Source of the DNA: Lepidonotus clava
Lineage: Eukaryota > Annelida > Polychaeta > Phyllodocida > Polynoidae
DNA length: 64,000 bases
Assembly (NCBI GenBank): GCA_936440205.1
Contig: OW387138.1
Span: 55,071,526 to 55,135,525, forward strand
Reading direction: 5' to 3'
Made by a program: the position numbers and the translations under genes. The notes beneath the pieces were generated by a model. It did not search any database. It saw only the letters and a program-made list of their open reading frames with translations, and was not told where the DNA came from. Shown in pieces: positions 11,201 through 21,901 of this stretch. How positions within the stretch are numbered: the first letter of the stretch is position 1; each line of letters begins with the position of its first letter.

Positions 11201-12866
11201 TGTAAATATAGTTCAGAAGACGAATTTTGATTTTATCTATTCTGTGTGAGGTTTTATTACTACATTGTCCCTTTTTTCCTATATTGTTCATTAGTGATTT
11301 TGGCACTTTTTTCCTTCTGCTACTTCATTTTTCTTATACTTTTCAAGTTGTTTTAATACGCCAGAGAAATGTGTTTCTACAAGAGCTCCTATTTTTTCAG
11401 CTAAATTTTGTATGTAATTGAGTGTGTCATGAACTATCTCATCCTCTTCTCCATCGCTTTTTCTTACGAAACATACTGGGTTTTCCCACTCTGGAAAGTC
11501 GCTTGCTACACTAGCTGAAAGTGGTACATGATGTGACTCGACTATTGTGTTAGTTGTTTGAGCATCACCTTTCGTTTTGTGAGAAAATAACTTTCAAATG
11601 GATATATGGATATATTCAAAATCCAGCTGGTACTTTTATTCCTAATTCCTCGAGTCTATCAAATACAGATGGTTTGTTTTTGTAAATACCACCTTTGTAG
11701 ATGAATTTAACTTGAGTACAGTTGCTTTTAATATTAGTGTGTCTCCAAAGATTATACTCTGTTTCAAAGAGCCTTCTACACTTACGGCACATGTGGAACT
11801 GTGAATATTTATTTAGGTCGTTTACTAGACTGAAGTGGTGGTCGTATAGATTTAGTGCAATAACTTTGCACTCATCTTCAACACTCATTAAATTTCCCTT
11901 CATGCATTTTAATGTACAAGGTGTTCCTCTTTTAATGTTTCTTTTCTTGGAAGTGGTACCTTTTTTAGGAATGAGTGAAAACACTCTTATGGTAATGTTG
12001 TATTTAGCTTCTATCACGGTCAGTGCCTTAATTGAAATTCCTCTGAATGTTGCTTTAGTTTCATCAGGAAAACATTCTTGAAGTAGTTTTTCGCACTGAG
12101 ATGTGTTTTTGAAAAGAAAATAAGACAGACATCTAAAGAAACACAGGTAGTCTTTGCACACCCGTTTGCTCTTATCATTACAATGGAAAAGCTGTAATCC
12201 CGTCTACGTAGGAAACTCAGAATTGTATCAAATCGTCCTGAACTCTTACTATGTAGATGTTCACGTTTACATTTCCTACTAGTCTCCAACTTGTGCCAGC
12301 TCTATTGACACTCCATTCTTTATCTCGTAGAAAATTTATTACATCTTTCAAGTCAGAGACATTTGTCTGTAATTACTTTGTTGTTCGTGTTCTAACCAAA
12401 ATAAAGAGGTGTTATTCACTGAAGTATGACGGTACATAACTTCTCAATCTTCTGTCCAAATGTTTTCATCGTTCTCATCTGTCACTGATCCATGATGTCT
12501 TTCAAGTAATGAACCTAAAGATATAGCTAGTCTATATTCGAAAACTTGGTTCTGATGTATTTTGCTAATAGCCTCTATTATCTCTTCAACTGCTTCTTTC
12601 ATGTTTAGAGTTGAGAGTCTAACATTGAAAATTGATTGAACGCTTCCTAGGAGAACTAAATCGTTTACTATTGATTTAAAGTTTTTAACATAAGAGTTGT
12701 GATACCACCAATAAGTGTCTATAGTTGAAGGGATTACTGTTGTTTTTATGTCATACTGTTCTCTGATGCATGTAGGTGAAGAACAGATTACCTTTCCAGA
12801 ACGTAAAGAAAAATTTCGAGGATGACGTGGCACCTTACACATCGGACAATTTATATTCTGATTCAT
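8251..12866 (-). pseudogene. Polinton DNA polymerase B (fossil)
   Basis: Pieces of a type B (protein-primed, organellar/viral class) DNA polymerase lie in order on the minus strand. An N-terminal region with CxxC pairs is at 12444-12866. A middle part with a Cys/His knuckle (CRKCRRLF...WRHT) is at 11616-12161. A segment reading GIDMFKDGLTLPGL is near 10690-10965. A palm-side piece at 8251-9399 has FHGCYWHGH and, at its end, the KLLGNSSY motif typical of family B polymerases. The gene is broken and truncated at its C-terminal side, and the foldback element at 9482-10693 splits it. Confidence 0.85.
9482..10693. mobile_element. Foldback (long inverted-repeat) element inside polB
   Basis: The two halves are imperfect reverse complements of each other. 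TGAACGCTAGT opens at 9482 and CTAGCGTTCA closes at 10693. The block GAGATGGGCGCTCAATCC with AACAACGCTTGGCAG occurs at both ends in opposite orientation, and further matching blocks run inward to GCACAAAG/CTTTGTGC at 10102-10136. The arms are thus nearly 600 bp and diverged. No coding capacity is seen. A one-armed relative lies at 47343-47998. Class unknown; foldback derivatives of Mutator-like or other DNA elements are possible. Confidence 0.75.
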
Positions 12867-12916
12867 TTCATGTTTTTGTTATTTTCGATTTAATAACGAT
12901 ATAAAATGTTCACTCA

Positions 12917-13040
12917 TGAACTAGCTGATTATGTAAAAAAGCAGACTAAATATTTTTGTTTAAAGCGAAGTACAGTTACACTAACTCTGAACTAGGTGAT
13001 TATTTAAAAAAGCTGACTAAATATTTTTTTCTTTAAAGCT
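12917..13040. repeat. Imperfect tandem duplication in the Polinton
   Basis: GAACTAG(C/G)TGATTAT followed by GACTAAATATTTTT occurs twice about 74 bp apart, in the AT-rich gap upstream of the polymerase fossil. Confidence 0.65.
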
Positions 13041-13167
13041 AGCTAACACAATATCTACAGCAGCATGATTAAAATATTTTCTGTATATATAGGTAACCAC
13101 ACCACACCATGTATAATCATTGATATATTTTAAGACCACACCTACCTGCCCTTGATTACATCATGTT

Positions 13168-13629
13168 CTATTCAGAGTTCTTAAAGTCGTTGATGATCTT
13201 TTGGCCTATTACGCTGACCAGGTCAAAGAAGAGCGCAGATGGTATTGTGTGCCCCTGGTCTTTCGGCTGTGCGTTGTGCGTTTCTCCAGCTGTTGTATTC
13301 TGCAAGATTGTTTGCAGTATCGATGATTCTTCTCTCCCGTCTGTTACGTACCCGGACTGGGTTTCCATAGACAAATCTGTGGTGTAACCCCCAGCTACGT
13401 AACCTGCGTCTTCTCTTGATGGAAAAACTCGGTACTGATTGAAGCATTCATCAATGACCGAATTCCCTGCAGGTGGCTCCTTAGGAAGCACCGCCGGAGC
13501 GGGGGTAGCTGCAGCAGATGTAAAGGGTTTTGAACGAACAGTCAAATTTCTATGACCCATCATGAGAGTGTTGAGAAGCCCCCATCCCATGAGCCTTTTA
13601 TACAGAATTTTACTATAACGTCGGTTCAA
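13168..13629 (-). other. Unassigned ORF inside the Polinton
   Basis: A 153-codon minus-strand frame sits between the polymerase fossil and a divergent plus-strand ORF. It has a basic N-terminus, an Ala/Pro-rich linker and a hydrophobic C-terminal third. No family is recognised. Its position suggests a Polinton accessory or virion protein, but that is inference. Confidence 0.35.
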
Positions 13630-13883
13630 CGTAGTACGGTTTTACCAATTTTCAAAAAGTTTTTGATGAGCGTTGTTTAAGCGTCGTCCATTATTTTACT
13701 CGCATTTTGTTTTGTTTCCGATAAGGGTATATCACTGAGTACATGGATCCATTAGTGACCTGACGCGAGAGTCTGACACATGCACTAAGTGCAAAAAGTA
13801 CCAAGGTATCGGTTTCATTGGATATAAGTATTGTGGTTGTTAACAAAAAATAACAACATACGCTCTCAGAGACCAGTCTGACC

Positions 13884-14476
13884 ATGTTCATGCTCTTGAA
13901 ACCCCCGGTTGAACACCGTGTGTCACAGGCACCCCTCATAGGGAGACCTTCTCATTTTCGAAATGAAGTGGTCAACGTGCCTTATACGCGAGGACCAGAC
14001 GTCAATGGAGCTCAACATTGGGTCAAATTCATCTGTCCCAGAGACAGAAGCTTCCAAATTGAGGGTGAAATTCACCCGAACATTCTGTTTCAAAACTGTA
14101 AACTGTTGAAAAATATCTGCTTGACACAACAGCCAAACCTCAAGCTCAAAAATATGATCACCAAGAAAGGTGGTGTTGAGGGTATACCCACAACACAACC
14201 CATCTTGAGTCATATCTTTACGCGACACGCTGTTAACGAAAGAGTCAACAGATTTTGGTGGCGTAAATCAGAAGCAGATCCTGACGGCAGACCTTTTATA
14301 TTTCTTCACAAAGACATTGTGATACCTCTGATTAATGCGATCATCTTATTCCCTGACAAAATTGTCAACACCCTCGACAACAACAAATTTTTTCTTGAAA
14401 AGGAGTTTGATACAGAAATCGGACATGGTCTAGAGGGTTGTGACTATATTGTCAGGAGTGTCGGAAGGAACAACCC
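13884..14476 (+). other. Unassigned ORF inside the Polinton, overlapped by LINE insertion
   Basis: A protein-like frame of about 198 codons is divergent from the ORF ending at 13629. It mixes hydrophobic segments (DIVIPLINAIILFPD) with aromatic and basic patches. No motif is recognised. The LINE begins where the frame stops resembling itself, near 14477. It is treated as part of the fossil element; no function is proposed. Confidence 0.4.
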
Positions 14477-15950
14477 ATGCCTAGTAAAATATTAGAAAAA
14501 CTAATATCTACCCAAATTATGCATTATTTGGAAAATAATAATCTGTTAGCTATTAACCAGAATGGTTTTAGAAGAGGTAAATCAACTATTGATACTGCAT
14601 TTGATTTCATTAATTCACTATACATAAATGACAATAAGAACTTAATTACTAGTGCTGTTTTCGTCGATTATAAGAAAGCATTTGATTCCATATCCCATAA
14701 AATTCTTCTAAAGAAATTGTCATACTATAATTTTTCAAATAAAACTAAATCCTGGTTTGAAAATTACTTAAGTAATAGGCAACAGTGTACCCAACTGAAT
14801 GGTAATAAGTCCACAATGGCTAGTGTTAATTTTGGTGTGCCGCAGGGCTCGAATAATGGTCCAATGCTCTTCTTGCTTTTTATCAATGATATAGCCCACT
14901 TAAATCTGAACTCAAGTATTATTTTATATGCAGATGATATTGTTCTATATACGAGTAATGCCACTGTTGGTGATAATCACAATATTTTGGTTGAGGATTT
15001 AAGGAAACTTATAAACTGGAGTGATTATTCCAGAATGACAATAAATTATAAAAAGACTAAGATAGTACATTTCAGTAGCAAGAAGGGCATTGATAGGATA
15101 GATTTGGATCTTGGTTATATAAAGATTGAATGTGTTGACACATATAAGTACCTGGGATTCCTGATTGACCATGAATTAAAATTCAAATTATGTCTAAAAA
15201 GCACTTACAGAATGGTGTCTCAAAAGTACTATATGTTTAAGAAATTATGTCATAACTTATCTGATAGAGCAAGAGTTGATATGGTTAAAACAATGATTTT
15301 GCCGTATTTTCATTACTGTAATATATTCTTTAATACTTGTACAGTTTATGATAAGGAGGAATTACAAGTACTGCAAAACACTATCTTGCGAGGTGCTCTT
15401 GGTGTGAGGAATCCCAGGGACATGCATATTGATGTTCTACATACATCTGTGAATGTTCCAATGTTGAATCAACTGCGAAATAAACAATTATTGGTATGTA
15501 TTTTTAAAGGAATTAGAAATAATAAGGTAACTCTGAAGCAATCTGACAGACAATTAAGAATGTTTGGAGCACCTGTTGTGAAATTGGATCAGGTTAATAG
15601 ATCAATTTACAAATCATCACCGATATATGTTGGTGGTGAATTGTGGAACAGATTACCTGCTGATGTACGGAATATAAATGAAATTGATCTTTTTAAAAAA
15701 GAAGTAATGGCTTACATATGAATATTGACACGTTACCCATACTTTGAATGTGCAAGTTATTCTGATCACCCCATTATCATCTCATTAAATCATTATTCAT
15801 TGTCCATTTATTTGCTATCATCGTTCGAAGATATACTGTGAAATTATAAGCTGAAGGATCCCTGGATTACAAGGGAGACCGGAATCATGCTAATTCCGAT
15901 TGTAACCAGATTAAACAACCTGAAATAAAAAAAAAAAAAAAAAAAAAAAC
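14477..15950 (+). mobile_element. 5'-truncated LINE with reverse transcriptase and poly(A) tail
   Basis: A continuous 414-codon frame ends at 15721. It covers the reverse transcriptase from the fingers (KILEKLI, GFRRGKST) through the palm (DYKKAFDSISHKIL, GVPQGS, YADDIVLY) to the thumb and C-terminal region. A ~200-bp 3' UTR and an A-run at 15927-15949 follow. The endonuclease and the region before it are absent, the usual outcome of 5' truncation during target-primed integration. The YADD catalytic motif is kept and the frame is undisrupted, so this is a fairly young insertion into the Polinton. The family looks CR1/Jockey-like, but the clade is not certain. Confidence 0.9.
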
Positions 15951-16049
15951 TCAGAGGGATCAAGTCTCGTGACCGCTTATTCTATCTCCAGATTTACTTG
16001 TATTCCTTATTAAACAATAAAAGATCTTTTATTGACCTCCAGACTATTC

Positions 16050-16075
16050 GGTTTTCTACCAAAAGGTAGAAAACC
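16050..16075. repeat. Perfect 11-bp stem hairpin
   Basis: GGTTTTCTACC, an AAAA loop, then GGTAGAAAACC. It is followed by a second imperfect stem at about 16363-16416 (CTTGAAAAGAG... with ...CACTTTCAAG). Both lie in the non-coding stretch before the ATPase fossil. Confidence 0.7.
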
Positions 16076-16860
16076 ACCCTTCAACCAAGCTCTTTCATTC
16101 TCACACTGACAATATAAAGACGTCCGTTTATTTACAATAAAGGGCTATAAATCTTGTCATAATTTATGCTGGCATTGTAACAAAAACCTTACATAATGTG
16201 ATAAAGTAGACACGGGTCAGGTTTATCTACTGTAACATACGAGCTGATAATCAAGTTGATTCTTCAAGCTTGTAATTCTAACCATACGTTAAGTGGTTCT
16301 GTCCACTTAAAGTCGTTAATTAAAATGTAAAACACAGACACCTCAAATGGTGTCCAACACTTTCTTGAAAAGAGAAAAGAGGGTGCCGAAAAGTGCACCC
16401 CTTTTCACTTTCAAGAAAAAGACAAATGTGCACGCTCTGCTCGCAGGTGATCGGCGTCACGGGCGCACTTCGGTGGGCGGTCGGTGCATGTTGGGAGGGT
16501 GCGTTTTGCACCCGACATCCAGGGGTTGTCCCATAACAAAGACAGTTCAAATAAAAAGAAAAACGTATTGGGAGCGTTTGTGGTTCGGTTTCATTAATTT
16601 GTTATTCTTTTGTTTTGCAAAAGAGAAAAACCCATGTTATCATAGTTTCCACTTTTAATTTGGTATTCTTTTGTTTCATTCCACATAAAATGTTGTTATG
16701 ATGCCATTGCTTTTGAATTGTCGTTATTTTATTTCGTTACCGGAAAAACAATCTTATGTTATCGAAACTATACAAAAAGGAATGTTTTCATTAGAAGTGT
16801 CATTCAGTACATTAACCTTCAACTGGATAAGATATATTATATATTCCTTAAACAAAAAAT

Positions 16861-17520
16861 GGAAAGTAGAAAGGAAATTGCATTTGACCCAAGATTACAA
16901 GGACCTTTCACATGTCTTATCACTGGACCTTCAGGATGTGGTAAAACTCAATTAGTATTTGAGATTATAGAAAAGGCGAGAATGTTATAAATCCACCAGT
17001 CGCTGAGTTTACATATTGTTATAGTCAATGGCAAGACGTTTTCAAGAAGTATCAAGGAAAAGTTAAATTTAACAGAGGCCTCCTTTCAAGAGATGAACTT
17101 TTACATGGAAAAAAAAGATTTATCTAAACATTCTCTTATTATAATAGATGATCTGTTAGATAAAGAAGATGCACCTCTTATAAGAGATCTATTCATAAAA
17201 GGATCTCATCATAGAAATAAGAGTGTTATATTCATAACTCAAAATTTATTTCTTCCGAATAAGGATTTCAGAACACTTAGTCTCATTATATGATTATTTT
17301 CAAAAATCCAAGAGATATGAGTCAAATTCATGCTTCATCCCGTCAAGTGTTTCCAACTCATCCTGGTTTATAACGTATATAACGAAGAAACATCGGCGAG
17401 ACACTCATATCTATTGCTGGACTTCAAGCAGACTACACCCAAAACCTTAAGAGTGTGTAACAGTGTGACTAAACTTCGGAAGACAACTGTTTTCATCCCT
17501 ACTACATGGAAACAATGAAG
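16861..17520 (+). pseudogene. Polinton packaging ATPase (fossil)
   Basis: The region encodes pieces of an FtsK/HerA-superfamily genome-packaging ATPase. A Walker A motif GPSGCGKT lies near 16927-16950 and a Walker B-like SLIIIDDLL near 17130-17160. A downstream HRNKSVIFITQNLF segment is typical of the Polinton/adenoviral-type enzyme. The gene is broken. The order ATPase, small proteins, integrase, PW supports the Polinton call. Confidence 0.85.
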
Positions 17521-17609
17521 TCTAAACAACTCACACTCTTAAAATTAATAAGCACCTTCCTCTATTAAGACATCTATCTAAATGCACTGGTAAAGAGTGC
17601 AAACATATA

Positions 17610-17876
17610 ATGATGGGATTGTCTAATGAGGTCATAAGGATGATAGCGCAAATAGGTGTTAATATTATGAATAAAAACTTACACATCTCCAATAAACAAG
17701 CAGTCGGTTGTCTATCGAGGTACAAGAAACAATTCAAAGGTCTTACCAAACCTTCAACTACAATAGTACACAAACGTAAGATTCTTGAACAAGAAGGTGG
17801 ATTTCTTGGTACTCTATTGGGATTAGCTATTCCGCTCATATCCAGTCGTATCGGAGGACTTACAAGACATCATTAG
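17610..17876 (+). pseudogene. Polinton small protein, PX-like
   Basis: A short frame of 88 codons has a basic middle and a Gly/Leu/Ile-rich C-terminus (GGFLGTLLGLAIPLISS). This resembles the small hydrophobic-tailed PX-type protein of Polintons. The assignment rests on size, tail and position only. Confidence 0.5.
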
Positions 17877-17920
17877 GTGAAAAATGACAAGCTACAAACA
17901 GATGCTGCTCGTTCATCCAG

Positions 17921-18660
17921 ATGTGTTTCAAAGTTCTAACAAAATGGAAATGGAGAGTTCAACTGTTTCTGGCAAAGTTGATTCTCCACCTCCTGCTGAA
18001 CAAAGTGACAAGGATTCCTTTTTCAAAATTGAATGATCCAACGATGAGCAGAGAAGAGAAACTAGCCACATATAATGATCTCATGACTAGGTCCTCTATT
18101 CTTTCATCTAAAGCTAAAAGTATGTTGTTTTCAACATCACACCTTTCACCTTCTCCTTCACCCTCTCCTCCACCTTCTCCTCCTATCATAATTCCTAAAA
18201 GAGCTTCTACAAAACCGAGAGGATTACTTATGCCGAAGGTACTATCTCATAAAATGGAAAAGGCACTAGAAAAAGTTCCTGGTTCTTACCATACCTCTGT
18301 GCATAATCTCTACAAGACCTTAGCCAAAACACCAAAACACTTCACAAAAGACGGATAACTCATTCTAGGAGACACACCTATAGATGAAGCTCATTTGGTC
18401 AACCTTCTTTCGAGTGCAGTGTGACCGACTACTAAGAAGCGACCCTACTTACCCAGGCAGAAACAATTCATCAAGATTGTGAAGAACCTAAATCCAAAAA
18501 TGAAATATATAAGGAACTATAACATGAAGGTTTCTGACAGTGAAGAGAAGCATGAAGAGGAGGAGAGACCTAGGAGGAAGGAGCAGCCGACTCAACATGA
18601 AGGTCACGGTAGAAGTCACAAACATCGACACTTTACTCCATTTGTAAAATGGTCTACAAG
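17921..18660 (+). pseudogene. Polinton PY-like region (fossil)
   Basis: Open pieces encode a Ser/Pro-rich linker (SPSPSPSPPPSPP) followed by a basic, Lys-rich segment and a Glu/Arg/His-rich stretch. They lie between the PX-like ORF and the integrase, where Polintons often carry a PY-type protein. The region is broken. Confidence 0.45.
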
Positions 18661-19729
18661 TCTCTGAAGAATGGAGTGATTAAGCACTTTACTGACCCTA
18701 AACAGCCAGCAAGCTTCACAAGAGCATCCAAAATAAAGAAACACTATTTCAAAAAGACTGACATCAAGCATATTGAAGATGCTCTTGAATCTGTGGATGC
18801 TTATACTAAGCACAAACCATTCAAGAGACAATTTCCTAGGCGTAAAACACAGACTTTTGGAATAGACAAACAATGGCAAATGGACCTGATAGATATGCAA
18901 CAATCTAAAAAGTATAATAAAGGTAATTCATATATAATCGATGCCATAGTTGTGTTCTCCAGATTTGGATTTGTGCAAGCTATAAAGAGTAAAAAAGCCA
19001 CAGATGTTACGGAAGTTTTCAAACTTATGACAGTTAAAAGATGTCCTAAATAACTCCAAACAGATAAAGGTAAAGAGTTTCTGAACAAAACTTTACAGGA
19101 TTACTTGAAAGAGAGAGGTGTATCCTTTGAAAATGAAGATATTAAATGCTCTATAGCCGAAAGGTTCAACGGCACCTTACAACAGAAAATGTGGCGGTAC
19201 TTCACTCGCATGAAAACATACACATACATAGACGTACTTCAAGATCTAGTGTATTCTTACAAGCACACCTTTCATTCTACCATAGGCGATCGACCAGTAG
19301 ACGTCAATGACGATAACGCCGAACGATTGTTCTATCATTTGTATGAAAGAGTCAGAGATAAAGATTTGAAGAAGAAGAAGAATAGCAAACCATTAATGAA
19401 ATGTGGAGATACAGCACGAACTCTGAGAAAAAAAACACTTTTAACCGTGGATATGAACCCAATTGGAGCGAGGAAATTGTCACTGTAAAGAAACCCAACT
19501 ATATTAAAGGATATGGAATCGAAGATGCCCTTCAAGAAGAAATAAAGGGGTGGTTCTATCCTCAAGAGGTTCAGAAGGTGAAAGTTGCTCCGAGGAAGCA
19601 GTACAAGATGGAGAGCATCCTTAAATATAAAGAAAAAGGTACTAAAAGAGAAGCACTCATCAAGTGGAAAGGGTACGGAGACAAATTCAACAGTTGGGAA
19701 CCAGTCAAGAACATACAAAAATGGATGTA
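18649..19729 (+). pseudogene. Polinton integrase with chromodomain (fossil)
   Basis: This is a retroviral-type (rve) integrase. A core segment with WQMDLIDM and a TDKGKEF block is followed by the ERFNGTLQQKMW signature. The C-terminal part is a chromodomain (ALIKWKGYGDKFNSWEP, 19655-19705). In Polintons this enzyme inserts the element, and the chromodomain may guide it to chromatin marks. The gene is broken. Confidence 0.9.
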
Positions 19730-19960
19730 ACCTGCACTTTACCTAGTAATGCTTCTATGAAGACTTTTCCAGACAACACTCTGAGCACTTACAAAGTTCT
19801 TTTACAAAAGTATATGGTACTACCACCTGACACAGACTGTGCATTATCTGAAATAACGCTTCCAGTCAAATGGTACAATGTGCGGAAATCAACTTTCTAC
19901 CTTCTCAGTGCAGAAGCACCAAAAGAAAAGAAGAAACAAAACACCGCACCAACTAACGCC
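19724..19960 (+). pseudogene. Polinton PW-like protein, N-terminal part (fossil)
   Basis: The fragment has the family's opening pattern: LPSNASMKTFPDNTL, then a segment on a Leu-rich core and ALSEITLPVKWYNV. This is seen in Polinton and virophage-like minor virion proteins. Unrelated DNA replaces it after about 19960, which marks the right edge of the recognisable element. Confidence 0.7.
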
Positions 19961-19964
19961 AGAG

Positions 19965-20075
19965 CTTCCTGCAGTTCCCACAGGAAAAAGCGAGCCTTGT
20001 GTTTTTTTCGCGATCTGCTGTGCAACAGCACATTATGTAAGTCGGGCACAGTCAGTGCAATCAGTCTGTGCGTCT
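19965..20075. repeat. Interspersed repeat fragment shared with 46905-47010
   Basis: CAGCACATTATGTAAGTCGG and its flanks (GAGCCTTGTGT upstream) recur in inverse orientation around 46925-46990. It is a dispersed non-coding repeat of unknown class, abutting the broken end of the Polinton. Confidence 0.7.
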
Positions 20076-20079
20076 CTCA

Positions 20080-21240
20080 TATAGTATATTCACAATCTGC
20101 TTGTGATAACAGGTGCATAGCACAGCGCAGTAAAACTTTGTACAGCCTGTACGCTCACGCTCTCAACTCTCCTTTGATATTTTGCTGGCGTCGCGCGACA
20201 GCACGTGCGCGACAAGTACCCTGACCCCCAGCCTGCGGGAAAGCCGTTTTGTGCGCATGTACTTTCCCGCATACTGTCCCCCCTCGAGCAAAAGGTATAT
20301 GACGGCCAATGACCACAGCCATACCAGTCACAGCCACTGGCACAGGAGAGGCACAGGAGAGTTGCGCGCCAGTGTAAAAGGATATTCACGGTGTTACTGT
20401 GCTGCAATTGTGCTAGGCAGTGCATCAATGTAACCGTGCAAAGTCCGAGTTAAATCCCCTATGTCTGCTATGCGTCGCTGTGTGTCCGCTGTGTGTCCGT
20501 ACCATTAAACAGTGTACATCAACCGTGTAAATCAAATACTCCCACAGAATACAACCACATACAGCAAGCCGTATTAGGCATAGGCATCCCTACGACAGAC
20601 ACACAGACTGTTCTATAGACTAGGCTAAGTCAAGGCCTGGGCACATTCTGTTGTTCATTCGTATCTTCTTACTTGAAAATGACGTTGATACTAAAATGTA
20701 GCATGAAATAAGTTTTCAGATCATGTTTTGTTTGTCCGTTTCCGACAATTATGTTTTTTAATGACAAGGTGAATGCAATTAAGAAAAAAGCCTACTACTC
20801 ATTTTAACCGTACAATACTCTTGTATTTCACAACAATCCGACAATACTGTTGCATTTCACAAGTTAATTCAGTGTAGTGCAATTACTGTTAATGCTCGAT
20901 GTTTTTTTATTTCTCATTATAAATATATCTTGTTTATGTGACCAACTTGTCGTTATATGGCATCCCTCAGATAAATATATACCTCAGACTTGCTAGTCCC
21001 CGACATGTACAAGTACAGTCACTTTAATTTTTAGTGTTTAGTATAAATGGTATTTTTCTTTATATAGAGATTTATAGTTTCTCATTCAATTCCCAGTACA
21101 CTCTCCAAACAAGACCTGCTACGTTTCTACATAGGTAACCGTGCTTATCTTTTTTCCTGGTTATCTAACTATAAACCGAACCGTCGCCCTTTTATGAGTC
21201 CAGACCCAACAACAACCTCAAACAATCTCAAACAAAGTCA
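20080..21240. other. No gene seen
   Basis: A CpG-rich stretch (20130-20430) with scattered short open frames, then AT-rich DNA. No conserved domain or consistent splice model was found. Confidence 0.5.
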
Positions 21241-21335
21241 TTTTTTCACATTTAAATTTTTTATTGAAACTAAAACATTGTCCATAAACAGTACAACTTC
21301 GGTGTTGTACAAGCACTCTTTTATAACTTATAGAA

Positions 21336-21605
21336 GTTTACATGAATTAAGTAAACAGTAGGTAAATATATACAAGCAATTATAGTTTATTATACATATT
21401 ATAAATCCTAGTCTGGAAACTCTCCGCATCTAGCGTCGTGCATTCGCTCCCTCCTTCTTCATGTAATGATGTTTACATAAATTAAGTAAACAGTAGGTAA
21501 ATATATACAAGCAATTATAGTTTATTATACATATTATAAATCCTCGTCTGCAAACTCTCCGCATCTAGCGTCGTGCATTCGCTCCCTCCCTCTTCATGAA
21601 TGGTC
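21336..21605. repeat. Tandem duplication, two units of 135 bp
   Basis: GTTTACATGAATTAAGTAAA at 21336 recurs at 21471 with a few substitutions, including the downstream CTCTCCGCATCTAGCGTCG block. It lies where the 3' UTR of the minus-strand PHD-like gene would be. Confidence 0.9.
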
Positions 21606-21901
21606 CAGGCATCTCAGGTAGCGGTTCTGGAATACAAACAACACAGTCACTCATTTAATCATCAACATCCATATCTGAAAGCACAATAATTATCTAGACA
21701 AATACTTTAACCACCTTCATGTACATTATTTCCAAATCTTGAACATTCCCCTAAGGACATTAGAATCTAAAAGTTATAAACCCCCCCCTCCCCCCCCCCC
21801 CGTATTGGTGGTTAGGAAAGATCAAATTGAGGGAATTGAACATACACTTAACTTACCTATTCATTTGCACACTTGTCACATATAATCTCCGACGCCATGA
21901 T

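Larger units (their letters stand above)
8250..19960. mobile_element. Polinton/Maverick fossil
   Basis: The block contains the hallmark set of a Polinton: protein-primed type B DNA polymerase, FtsK/HerA-type packaging ATPase, small virion-associated proteins, a retroviral-type integrase with a C-terminal chromodomain, and a PW-like protein. polB runs on the minus strand and the others on the plus strand. No major capsid gene and no terminal repeats were recognised. It is broken, with at least half a dozen breaks besides two later insertions: a foldback element at 9482-10693 and a LINE at 14477-15950. The open stretches that remain suggest moderate age. Confidence 0.88.

Noticed and set aside
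20090-20428. 112-codon minus-strand ORF with several Cys
   Set aside because: It lies in a CpG-rich stretch with overlapping frames on both strands and no domain; probably chance.
21780-21805. Poly-C tracts (also 5890, 7755, 42480, 46375) as G-quadruplex regulators
   Set aside because: They recur at the ends of TIR elements or as isolated homopolymers, so no regulatory role can be argued from sequence.
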